A stretch of 6,002 nucleotides of DNA from an uncultured Lentisphaeria bacterium (GTDB lineage: Bacteria; Verrucomicrobiota; Lentisphaeria; Victivallales; Victivallaceae), in contig CAIJKT010000840.1 in NCBI GenBank assembly GCA_903821255.1, positions 1 through 6,002 on the forward strand. Direction: 5' to 3'. Positions 1 to 5,932 of the stretch are shown piece by piece. The number at the start of each line of letters is the position of its first letter. Within the stretch, counting starts at the first letter, position 1. The notes below the pieces were generated by a model. It was not told where the DNA came from, searched no databases, and was given only the letters and a program-made list of their open reading frames with translations. The position numbers and the translations under genes are program-made.

Positions 1-612
1 GATACATTTAACCAGAAGCGAGGCTTTTTGCCCCGGTTGCAGAAAAGAGGTGACATCGAACTCGAAAGGGGCGAAAATGCTGCAGTTATTCCCGACATAA
101 ACCCCGTTGATCCAGACATCAGTCCTGAAGCCGGCCCCGTGAAACTTCAGATAGGCCGCGCCAGTCTCTTTTTTGAAATCCGGTACATCGATCGAACGCT
201 GGTAACAGGCAATGTACCCCGGTTTTTTGGCACCGTATGTATAGCCGTTATCTTTTATTTGTCCAAGCGGCAGCGGTACATAGACATTTTGCCATGCATT
301 AAAATCATAGCCGGGCTTGAGTAGCTGAGCCATGTCATCTACGCCGAAATTCGGGTCGATATTAAAATAGTCAACAAAACCGTCAGTGCGTTTAAGCTGT
401 ATCTTCCATTCCCCGTCAAGCGGGAGTTTTATCCAAGCCTTTGGTGTCTGATCCAGAATGAAGCTTGCGTCCGCCTTGCGCTCCGCTTTAAAATCAGGAA
501 TCCGGTCTTCGGCGTAAACATATCCCTTGGCCGGTTCCAGTTCAAGTTGTCCGGCCCCGAACGCCAATACCGAATTCAGCGCCAGCATCAGACACAGTCC
601 AGTTTTAGTCAT
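1..612 (-). CDS. Secreted GH2-family glycosidase, N-terminal part (3' end cut by window edge)
   Basis: The first 204 codons are present, open to the window edge. Residues 1-20 look like a signal peptide: a short Lys-containing start, a hydrophobic run (LCLMLALNSVLAF), and likely cleavage near A20. There is no lipobox Cys, so a periplasmic or secreted enzyme is expected. Residues 60-204 read as the N-terminal jelly-roll sugar-binding domain of GH2 enzymes (beta-galactosidase, beta-glucuronidase and beta-mannosidase relatives): LDGEWKI at 65-71, a W...VPLPL stretch at 107-116, a Y-x-R strand at 137-139, then LKFHGAGFRTDVWINGVYVG at 155-174 and PFEFDVTSFL at 182-191. The catalytic barrel and its two Glu residues lie beyond the window, so substrate and activity cannot be read. 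The start is fixed by an AGGAGA Shine-Dalgarno about 10 nt upstream. It follows the unknown secreted protein by 60 nt and is probably the same transcript. Confidence 0.88.
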   Translation of the reverse strand, partial: MTKTGLCLMLALNSVLAFGAGQLELEPAKGYVYAEDRIPDFKAERKADASFILDQTPKAWIKLPLDGEWKIQLKRTDGFVDYFNIDPNFGVDDMAQLLKPGYDFNAWQNVYVPLPLGQIKDNGYTYGAKKPGYIACYQRSIDVPDFKKETGAAYLKFHGAGFRTDVWINGVYVGNNCSIFAPFEFDVTSFLQPGQKASLLVKCI

Positions 613-621
613 GAAATAATA

Positions 622-627
622 TCTCCT
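622..627 (-). promoter_or_regulatory. Shine-Dalgarno of the GH2 gene
   Basis: Read on the minus strand this is AGGAGA, about 9-10 nt before the ATG at 612-610. It belongs to a GGAGATA core also found before the pseudopilin and before the unknown secreted protein, and it fixes the start of a gene whose 3' end is missing here. Confidence 0.75.
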
Positions 628-672
628 AAAATATGAATTTGATCGTAATTACAATGATTCCGGAATATTGCT

Positions 673-1467
673 TTACTGTTCAACAGGGGCATAGGAAATT
701 GAAAATGCCCATTTGAATTTGGCTCCCGGCTGATAGGTGACGGGCTTTTCATGCCATGGCGTCTGTTGAGATATGTCCAGGCGCAAATGGTCGTCTTTCC
801 AACTGCGGCCATCGTAAAAAAACAATACGGTGTTTGGATCGCCTTCGACCGTGATCATTCCCCCGGGTATTGCGAATGCCAGTTTTTTTGCGAAAACCTT
901 CAGGCTGTCGGATTTGCTGTATTCGCGCGGGACTACGGCCATTAATTCCTTGCCGTCGGTGGTTTCCGCTTTATAACCGCATCCGGCAAAGCTCAGCGGA
1001 AGTTCGCACAGCGCTCTGAATATATTCATGTTGGCCGCCATTGGCACGGTGATTTCCACTTCATATTCGGCGCTGATGCGGTTGGGGGTTAAGGTTATTT
1101 TTTCGTTATAAGTTGCGCCTTGCGGATATTTTTCATTGCCCATGACTGCGGCCTTTCTTGCGATTACCATGGTGTCAGCATCCGGCCGGCTGATGTCGCA
1201 AAGAGATTTTTCAAGAAACTGAAAAAAACGGGGGTCGTGTTTTGCCATACCTTCAACCGGTATGTAATCTCCGGAGAGAAAAAAATGGCGCATGAAAACC
1301 TTGTCGCCGATTTTCAGATTCTTGATTCCTCCGTAAGACGTGACTTCAGCGGAAAATCCGGAACTTTTATACTGCGTATCTTCGGCTGAGCCGGTAAACG
1401 GAATCAGCAGACTCAAGACGGCAGCGAAAGCGAGAGCACTTTTTTTCATTTCACAATAATTGTACAT
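673..1467 (-). CDS. Secreted protein of unknown function, 264 aa, possible beta-sandwich
   Basis: I do not recognise this family. The N-terminus carries a signal peptide: Lys8-Lys9, a hydrophobic core at about 11-25 (ALAFAAVLSLLIPF), and a likely cut after A28 (GSA/ED). The rest has no transmembrane segment. It is rich in alternating beta-like stretches, such as GGIKNLKIGDKVFM at 46-59, ISAEYEVEITV at 131-141, GGMITVEGD at 202-210 and FKWAFSISYAP at 251-261. The pattern resembles the sugar-binding beta-sandwich domains that accompany glycosidases, but this is inference. Four Cys lie after the signal (90, 154, 163, plus Cys5 before it). The start at 1467 has an AAGGAG 7 nt upstream. A second ATG at 1449 would give a more ordinary signal peptide (MKKSALAF) but lacks a Shine-Dalgarno. 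It begins 17 nt after the GH20 stop and precedes the GH2 gene, so it is probably translated from the same mRNA and serves the same glycan. Confidence 0.8.
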   Translation of the reverse strand: MYNYCEMKKSALAFAAVLSLLIPFTGSAEDTQYKSSGFSAEVTSYGGIKNLKIGDKVFMRHFFLSGDYIPVEGMAKHDPRFFQFLEKSLCDISRPDADTMVIARKAAVMGNEKYPQGATYNEKITLTPNRISAEYEVEITVPMAANMNIFRALCELPLSFAGCGYKAETTDGKELMAVVPREYSKSDSLKVFAKKLAFAIPGGMITVEGDPNTVLFFYDGRSWKDDHLRLDISQQTPWHEKPVTYQPGAKFKWAFSISYAPVEQ

Positions 1468-1474
1468 ATTCTAT

Positions 1475-1480
1475 CTCCTT
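1475..1480 (-). promoter_or_regulatory. Shine-Dalgarno deciding the start of the unknown secreted protein
   Basis: On the minus strand this reads AAGGAG, separated by ATAGAAT (7 nt) from the ATG at 1467-1465. The competing in-frame ATG at 1449 has only an AT-rich TACAATTATTGTGAA before it. The site favours the longer protein, with six extra residues ahead of the usual MKK signal-peptide start. Confidence 0.75.
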
Positions 1481-1484
1481 ATGG

Positions 1485-3890
1485 TTAATTGCTTTTATAT
1501 GATGAAATCAATTCGTCGAGGTTGCTACGCAGCAGCCCGATGTTATGTTTGGCTCCTGCGGTAACGGCTTCATTCGTCATCCAGCCGGAATAAATGGATT
1601 TTAATTCCGACGCTATTCCGTCGAGCTGCTGCTCCATCTGTTGTACATCCTGTGGGGTAAACGGTTTTTCAGAAACGGATTTGATTGTGCCGCTTCTGAG
1701 TCCGGTGGCGGCGAAGATCACCAGTCGTCCATGACCCAATCCCGGTTCCGGCATCCAGGAAATGGCGGCAATTTCACGGTCAGGATGCGGATTTTGCCAA
1801 TAGCTTAAATATAGAACTATCCTGGATCCCTCATAAGTATCCCCCTCCCAGGCCGACAATCCATTTTTGAGCAGCGGCCTGACGCCCCACCAGTCATTGG
1901 TGTTGATTCCGGCAGTAAACGCCATTTCGCATTCGGAACCGTCGGCGTATTTTATCCGCATCCGTGCAGCAGTTTGCGATGTACCCAGGTAATAACCAAA
2001 ATTGAGCAAAGCGATGCCGTCGTAATTTCCATTGCTCACTGGCAGCGATACAGCCGGAGTTTCTGCATGAATTGCAATACATGAAAGCTGATCTTCCCGC
2101 GGCAGGAGAAAATCAATCCCTCCGGCAGTTATTTCTCCGGCTGGCAGTTCAAAGTGTTCAACATGAGGCGGAAGGCAGTTTCGCGCCGTACTGTTGGCTC
2201 CGGCGCTTATGTCCAGCGGTATGGAAAAACCGCATACTTCCCGGCGGAAACGCTGCTCCGCCAATTGCCTGCTCCTGAAATATATTGAAACAAGACCGGC
2301 GGAAACTTGCGCCATCGCCATGAAATCAGCGGCTGCCGGACTGGCCGCCGGTCCGGACAGTTCCAATGTCTCTGTTACTGGTGGTCCGTTATGGCAGATG
2401 CTTTGATCAAGCTGCATCAGTTTGTCCGCGCATGCGGACGGCAAATTCAGAAATGAAGCAGTGAAGCGTTCCATAAAAACCGGATAAGTTTCTTCCCTGA
2501 CATGCCATGAAAAATCTGCCCCTGCAGCTATTCCGCACCATGCACCGGCTACCGGTCCGTTGGTATGCCAGAAAGTAATCAACACCCCTTCGCCATGATT
2601 CGCATGGGCAACCTGGGCAAAATTTTTGTTATTTTCGAAACGGGACCGACCGGCCGAAAGCGGACTCCAATTGCCCTGGCCTGCCGCAGTGCCAGCCAAT
2701 ACCTTGAAGCCTTGATCGCGGAAAAATCGGAAATACGGATACTGGTGGTAACGTCCGCCATGCGGACCGTTCCAATACGGGCTGAAGAGTTTTTGCCGTT
2801 CTTCACTGCAAATTCCTGCCGGATTGGTGAAAAGCTCAGGTCTTTTCATATTCCGCTCCTGACCGTTGTAGCACCAGTCATTGATGACTATATCGCGCGG
2901 GAAGGATTCCAGTGCTTCCGGATATTTAATCAACATGTCCCCCCAGATGATCGGGATTTTACCATGAGCTATAATCCAGCGGGAGAGTTCGCGATAGTAG
3001 TTCAGATACAGTGCGGCCAGAGTCCCGTCAGCCGCATGGCGCACGCACTCCGGACAAAACCGTCCCAGTCTGAATACTTCGTCCCCGGAAATATGGGCGT
3101 AGCGCGAATCGGGGTGGAGTTCCAGTACCTCTTCCCATAACTCCTGGATGAAACGCATCGTTTCTGAACGCGAAGGACACATCTCCGCAATGGAATCTGG
3201 AATTTCTTTGAGAGGCGCATATTGCGGATGCCGCAAATATTGTTCGGCATGGCCGAGTGAATCCACCAGCGGAATCACCTCGATATAATTGGAGCGGGCG
3301 GTTTCCAGGAGACTGAGCAATTCTTCGCGGGTTAAAGAATTGTCGCAGACGGCGGCATGACGGCGCCATGGGAATCGTCCGTCATATTCCAGTACCAGAG
3401 TGTTGATTTTCAATTCGCCCAGATTCTCAATAGTCTGTTTTATATACGAATAAACGGGATTGAAAGCATGTCCCAGGTTGAGGTGGAAGCCGCGCAGCTT
3501 CAGGTCCGGCCAGTCGGTAATTACCTCCGCAGCAACCGGCGCATCGCCGGCCAGCAGACGCTTCAGTGTCTTGATACCGTAAAATGCGCCACGCTCGTCA
3601 ACGGCGGCGATTTCAATCTGCCGTTCGCTGATTTTCAACTGGTAGGCTTCCCCCTGAACAGCAGATTCGAGACCGGGAAACAACGTTTCCAAGGCAACTT
3701 TTCTGATTATCAGAACCGCCGCAGACAGATTACCGGGGATAAACCGGCGATGACCTGAAATCGGGCGGTTCAGTTCGTCTGCCAGCCGTTTCGCTTGAAA
3801 ATAATCGTAACTTACAATTTCGTCAGGCCCCTGATAGCAGCCGGTACTGATCTGCCGGATTTTTGGCAAGGGCAACAATTGTTGTTGCAT
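1485..3890 (-). CDS. GH20 beta-N-acetylhexosaminidase, hexosaminidase D-like, multidomain
   Basis: Expected to remove terminal beta-linked GlcNAc or GalNAc by substrate-assisted catalysis. Residues about 1-125 form a GH20b-like N-terminal domain (YQLKISERQIEIAAVDERGAFYGIKTL at 83-109 is typical). Residues about 130-475 are the catalytic barrel: LRGFHLNLGHAFNP at 132-145, INTLVLEYDGRFPW at 162-175, GHAEQYLRHPQYA at 213-225, HISGDEVFRLG at 266-276 and IIWGDML at 314-320. D270-E271 match the acetamido-orienting Asp and the acid/base Glu. The LEYDGRFPW and GDEVF-x-LG signatures resemble hexosaminidase D more than classical HexA/B or bacterial chitobiases. Residues about 580-735 look like a beta-sandwich accessory (carbohydrate-binding-like) domain with YADGSECEM and NDWWGV; 745-800 is helical. 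At 801 aa it is much longer than hexosaminidase D itself. There is no signal peptide, and an in-frame TAA seven codons upstream rules out a longer start, so it is predicted cytoplasmic. GalNAc preference is inferred from the human homologue only. Confidence 0.9.
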   Translation of the reverse strand: MQQQLLPLPKIRQISTGCYQGPDEIVSYDYFQAKRLADELNRPISGHRRFIPGNLSAAVLIIRKVALETLFPGLESAVQGEAYQLKISERQIEIAAVDERGAFYGIKTLKRLLAGDAPVAAEVITDWPDLKLRGFHLNLGHAFNPVYSYIKQTIENLGELKINTLVLEYDGRFPWRRHAAVCDNSLTREELLSLLETARSNYIEVIPLVDSLGHAEQYLRHPQYAPLKEIPDSIAEMCPSRSETMRFIQELWEEVLELHPDSRYAHISGDEVFRLGRFCPECVRHAADGTLAALYLNYYRELSRWIIAHGKIPIIWGDMLIKYPEALESFPRDIVINDWCYNGQERNMKRPELFTNPAGICSEERQKLFSPYWNGPHGGRYHQYPYFRFFRDQGFKVLAGTAAGQGNWSPLSAGRSRFENNKNFAQVAHANHGEGVLITFWHTNGPVAGAWCGIAAGADFSWHVREETYPVFMERFTASFLNLPSACADKLMQLDQSICHNGPPVTETLELSGPAASPAAADFMAMAQVSAGLVSIYFRSRQLAEQRFRREVCGFSIPLDISAGANSTARNCLPPHVEHFELPAGEITAGGIDFLLPREDQLSCIAIHAETPAVSLPVSNGNYDGIALLNFGYYLGTSQTAARMRIKYADGSECEMAFTAGINTNDWWGVRPLLKNGLSAWEGDTYEGSRIVLYLSYWQNPHPDREIAAISWMPEPGLGHGRLVIFAATGLRSGTIKSVSEKPFTPQDVQQMEQQLDGIASELKSIYSGWMTNEAVTAGAKHNIGLLRSNLDELISSYKSN

Positions 3891-3902
3891 ACTCTTTAAT
3901 TT

Positions 3903-3908
3903 CCCTTC
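3903..3908 (-). promoter_or_regulatory. Weak Shine-Dalgarno of the GH20 gene
   Basis: Minus-strand GAAGGG lies 12 nt from the ATG at 3890-3888, longer than ideal and a poorer match than the GGAGATA sites of its neighbours. The in-frame TAA just upstream leaves this ATG as the only sensible start, so the GH20 gene may simply be translated less efficiently. Confidence 0.4.
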
Positions 3909-3927
3909 TTAAGCAGGCGTTATGGTA

Positions 3928-3953
3928 TCAGGTTATGACCGAGCATAGCCTGA
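3928..3953 (-). repeat. Imperfect hairpin in the pseudopilin-GH20 gap
   Basis: The sequence folds as TCAGG/CCTGA plus TATG/CATA on the transcribed strand, with one C-A mismatch between the two stem parts and a 6-nt loop (CTCGGT). It sits in the 118-nt space between the pseudopilin stop and the GH20 start. No T-run follows it in the direction of transcription, so it does not look like an intrinsic terminator. It could be an mRNA processing or stability element, a protein-binding dyad, or chance. Confidence 0.4.
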
Positions 3954-4008
3954 GTCTGGCTTTGACCGTCTTAATTCAATTTATTTTGATTATTTTAGCG
4001 GAATCTGC

Positions 4009-4749
4009 TTAATTGTTTGGTCCGAATCCAGCCCACATCAGCTTTTCCGCTTTATCCCAGCTTCCTCCTAAATATGTATAGCCAACTTTATCATATCTGC
4101 GATTCTCGACATGACCATCAAAGAATGCGCAATTGGTGGTTTGCTTGTTGGCGTGACGATAAGCGACGGCCCCGGAATTAAGTTTTTCTCCATTATTCCA
4201 ATAGCTTGTGGGATTACTGACCCAGACATTGGCGCTCCAGTCAGTGGAATCTATAAAGGCTACTTTTTGGCCCGGCTTTTTTATAAGTTTTAATGCATAT
4301 GCAAAATGCCAAATGTCCGGCACGTCGTTATAAGAGGTGCCGGCATAGCTGCCGTCGACCGGACGGGTGGCACCCCGCCAGCCGGTATAACCATAACCGG
4401 CCATGGTGTTATCGTTATGAGCGGCCATTGCATTGGGGCAGAGCCTGTTTGCAGGCCAGAATTTCATGGCTGTGCTGGCGCAAGGCGTAATTTTCAAGAT
4501 ATTTTGAAAGGCTGCGTTGTCATGCCAGCGAACTCCGTAGGAAAGCGGAACCCAATAGTCTTTGTTCTCATCTGCATATATTACTCCAGCCAGCGCCATC
4601 TGTTTAAGTGTGCCTAAACATGAGGTCTGTTTGGCAGTTTCTCTTGCCTTGCTCAGCGCCGGGAGCAACATTGAGGCCAGGATCGCAATAATGGCGATCA
4701 CGACGAGGAGTTCAATGAGTGTGAAATTCGCTTGTTTCTGGTTCTTCAT
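4009..4749 (-). CDS. Type IV/type II-like pseudopilin with C-terminal DGH motif
   Basis: This 246-aa protein starts with a short basic leader (residues 1-8), then [12 protein letters not shown] and a hydrophobic helix to about residue 31. That is a class III signal and membrane helix processed by prepilin peptidase; Glu13 is the conserved +5 Glu of the mature protein. [21 protein letters not shown] stretch (44-63) and a late H199...D211-G212-H213 element place it in the large Planctomycetota/Lentisphaerota pseudopilin family with prepilin-type cleavage and H-X9-DG domains. Here the spacing is H-X11-DG, and the residue before cleavage is Asn8 rather than the usual Gly. Four Cys are present (44, 90, 104, 207). 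It would sit in the inner membrane with the globular part outside. The start has a strong AAGGAG 8 nt upstream. It lies 50 nt after the lacI-type gene and before the GH20 gene. Its role in the cluster is unknown: export of the enzymes or surface display are guesses. No secretion ATPase or other pilus gene is in view. Confidence 0.92.
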   Translation of the reverse strand: MKNQKQANFTLIELLVVIAIIAILASMLLPALSKARETAKQTSCLGTLKQMALAGVIYADENKDYWVPLSYGVRWHDNAAFQNILKITPCASTAMKFWPANRLCPNAMAAHNDNTMAGYGYTGWRGATRPVDGSYAGTSYNDVPDIWHFAYALKLIKKPGQKVAFIDSTDWSANVWVSNPTSYWNNGEKLNSGAVAYRHANKQTTNCAFFDGHVENRRYDKVGYTYLGGSWDKAEKLMWAGFGPNN

Positions 4750-4757
4750 TTTTGTAT

Positions 4758-4763
4758 CTCCTT
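4758..4763 (-). promoter_or_regulatory. Shine-Dalgarno of the pseudopilin gene
   Basis: Minus-strand AAGGAG lies 8 nt before the ATG at 4749-4747, near-ideal sequence and spacing. The surrounding 50-nt gap after the regulator stop is AT-rich and shows no hairpin followed by T residues, so transcription from the regulator gene may continue into the pseudopilin. Confidence 0.75.
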
Positions 4764-4799
4764 AATTAAAGGTTGTTGTTTGTTTATATTGTAACTTAT

Positions 4800-5858
4800 T
4801 CATGCCATTGTCCAATTAGCCGCGTTATATCCCATCAGTCTTTTTATTTCGTCAACATTTTTTTCTGAAGAATCGCCAGTCCATGACAGCAGGAATTTCG
4901 CCGGTTCTCTGACTAGAAGAGGAAGACTGTCGTCCTCCGGCCTGTTAATCAGCCGCAGCAAAGTATCAACCGCTGTTTTTATAACTTTATCGGGATAGCA
5001 CATAATGACGCCGACAAGCATTTCATCGCGCAGCGGCGGCGGTTCCCAGTTGTCAATAATGTTGATAACGCTCGGTAATTTATTTTGATAGCGCCGCAAT
5101 CTGTGCGCCAGGATAGTCATGCTCAGCGGCCCCTGGACAATCAGGAAATCAGGAGGATTCCGGCTGATGCGTTCAAGACAAACGTCAATCGAGGCGGCAT
5201 CGAGTGGGCTGACCGCTTCAATATTGGGCGTGCAGCCTGACTCTTCGCACGCTTTTATAAACGAACTGCACATCTCCTGTCCATCATTTTGGATTACGGC
5301 GGAATAGGCAATCATGGTAATTGCTTTTGCGCCGTCACGGCGGAAGTAATCCACACATTTTCGCATGGCGTCCGTGAAATCATTCTCAATGGAATGGAAA
5401 CGGTCATCCCGGTCAAATATCCTTACCATTGGATAATGCGCTTCAGCCAGTCTGTTACATACTTCGGCATCCGTGGCAAGCGAATAGATGATGCCGTCGG
5501 CATGGCGGCTTCGCAGATCTTCAAGGCATTTTATTTCTTTTTCCGGCGAATACTTAGTCGCTGAAATCAGCAATTGAACGTCATGTTTGCTCGTCTCGTC
5601 GAGTAGCGTCGCCGCCATCAGCGAGTTGGACGGTACTGCCAGTTCGGCCACCACAAATCCGATAGTTCGAGTTTTCCCGGATGAAAGCGCCTTGGCTGTA
5701 TAGGACGGAACATAACCGAATTTTTTTACGGCTGCATCTATTTTGGTCTTCGTGGCAGGACTTAGCCGCTCTGCCAATTGATGCTTGTTCAGGTGCATTG
5801 AAACTGCCGATTTTGACAGTCCCGTATATTCTGCGATATCTTTTAATGAAACCCGCAT
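4800..5858 (-). CDS. LacI-family transcriptional regulator
   Basis: This 352-aa protein has the normal length and layout of the LacI/GalR family. Residues 3-24 (VSLKDIAEYTGLSKSAVSMHLN) are the helix-turn-helix, with the recognition helix at about 15-24. Residues about 32-60 carry the LSPATKTKI and GYVPSYTAKALSS hinge region, with L58 in the position of the minor-groove-inserting Leu. Residues about 64-327 form the periplasmic-binding-protein-like sensor domain (TIGFVVAEL at 65-73, ADGIIYSLA at 120-128), ending in a REPAKFLLSW strand and a short tail. Specificity positions equivalent to LacI Tyr17, Gln18 and Arg22 are K16, S17 and M21; Met at the last is uncommon. It is most likely a repressor of its own gene and of the downstream glycan genes, released by a sugar from the target. 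The ligand is unknown. The GGAG Shine-Dalgarno lies 10 nt upstream of the ATG, directly after the operator. Confidence 0.95.
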   Translation of the reverse strand: MRVSLKDIAEYTGLSKSAVSMHLNKHQLAERLSPATKTKIDAAVKKFGYVPSYTAKALSSGKTRTIGFVVAELAVPSNSLMAATLLDETSKHDVQLLISATKYSPEKEIKCLEDLRSRHADGIIYSLATDAEVCNRLAEAHYPMVRIFDRDDRFHSIENDFTDAMRKCVDYFRRDGAKAITMIAYSAVIQNDGQEMCSSFIKACEESGCTPNIEAVSPLDAASIDVCLERISRNPPDFLIVQGPLSMTILAHRLRRYQNKLPSVINIIDNWEPPPLRDEMLVGVIMCYPDKVIKTAVDTLLRLINRPEDDSLPLLVREPAKFLLSWTGDSSEKNVDEIKRLMGYNAANWTMA

Positions 5859-5868
5859 GCTTAAAAAA

Positions 5869-5872
5869 CTCC
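5869..5872 (-). promoter_or_regulatory. Shine-Dalgarno of the lacI-family gene
   Basis: Minus-strand GGAG lies 10 nt from the ATG at 5858-5856. It starts two bases downstream of the operator palindrome, so the transcribed leader is only about 30 nt and consists of operator half plus ribosome site. Confidence 0.65.
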
Positions 5873-5874
5873 AA

Positions 5875-5890
5875 GTTGAACCGGTTCAAC
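5875..5890. promoter_or_regulatory. Putative LacI-family operator, perfect 16-bp palindrome
   Basis: GTTGAACCGGTTCAAC is perfectly self-complementary with a central CG, the form of most LacI/GalR-family operators. It covers the predicted transcription start just downstream of the -10 box and ends 16 nt before the lacI-type start codon. Binding there would block transcription initiation, so negative autoregulation is the direct inference. I saw no second full copy elsewhere in the window, which suggests that one site controls the whole transcript. Confidence 0.85.
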
Positions 5891-5894
5891 AACG

Positions 5895-5923
5895 ATTATA
5901 GTACAAATCCTGAGCTTTGTCAA
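5895..5923 (-). promoter_or_regulatory. Consensus sigma70-type promoter of the lacI-family operon
   Basis: On the minus strand TTGACA (5923-5918) and TATAAT (5900-5895) both match the consensus exactly and are separated by exactly 17 nt. The predicted start point is near 5888, inside the operator palindrome. A promoter this strong, paired with a repressor site over the start, suggests a switch that is tightly off without inducer and strongly on with it. Confidence 0.88.
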
Positions 5924-5932
5924 GAGGACAAA
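5916..5932. repeat. Inverted repeat over the -35 box
   Basis: TTTGTC and GACAAA are perfect inverted arms separated by 5 nt (AAGAG), and the left arm covers the -35 hexamer. It could be a second protein-binding site at the promoter. It differs in sequence from the LacI-type palindrome, so a different regulator would be needed. A 6-bp arm can also arise by chance. Confidence 0.3.

Larger units (their letters stand above)
3891..4008 (-). other. 118-nt intergenic spacer, pseudopilin to GH20
   Basis: This is the widest gap inside the cluster. It holds the 26-nt imperfect hairpin and the weak GH20 Shine-Dalgarno. I found no well-spaced -35/-10 pair and no palindrome like the operator ahead of the regulator gene. 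An internal promoter cannot be excluded, but read-through from upstream is the simpler reading. Confidence 0.5.

Noticed and set aside
28..324. 98-codon open frame on the plus strand at the left edge
   Set aside because: The minus strand here encodes a clear GH2 sugar-binding domain continuous to the window edge; the plus-strand frame has no family features.
657..666. 10-bp perfect palindrome ATTCCGGAAT before the GH2 gene, as a second operator
   Set aside because: It shares only the CCGG core with the main operator and is short enough to occur several times by chance in 6 kb. No promoter is seen beside it.
1248..1264. CATACC/GGTATG inverted repeat containing TCAACCGG, resembling an operator half-site
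   Set aside because: It lies inside the coding region of the unknown secreted protein, matches only half of the operator and is not near a promoter.
2565..3140. 191-codon open frame on the plus strand
   Set aside because: It lies wholly inside the GH20 gene opposite its catalytic domain, has no recognisable motif or ribosome site, and is explained as an antisense shadow of a well-supported protein.
3928..3953. Hairpin read as an intrinsic terminator after the pseudopilin
   Set aside because: The stem has a mismatch and AT pairs in its upper half, and no run of T follows on the transcribed strand.
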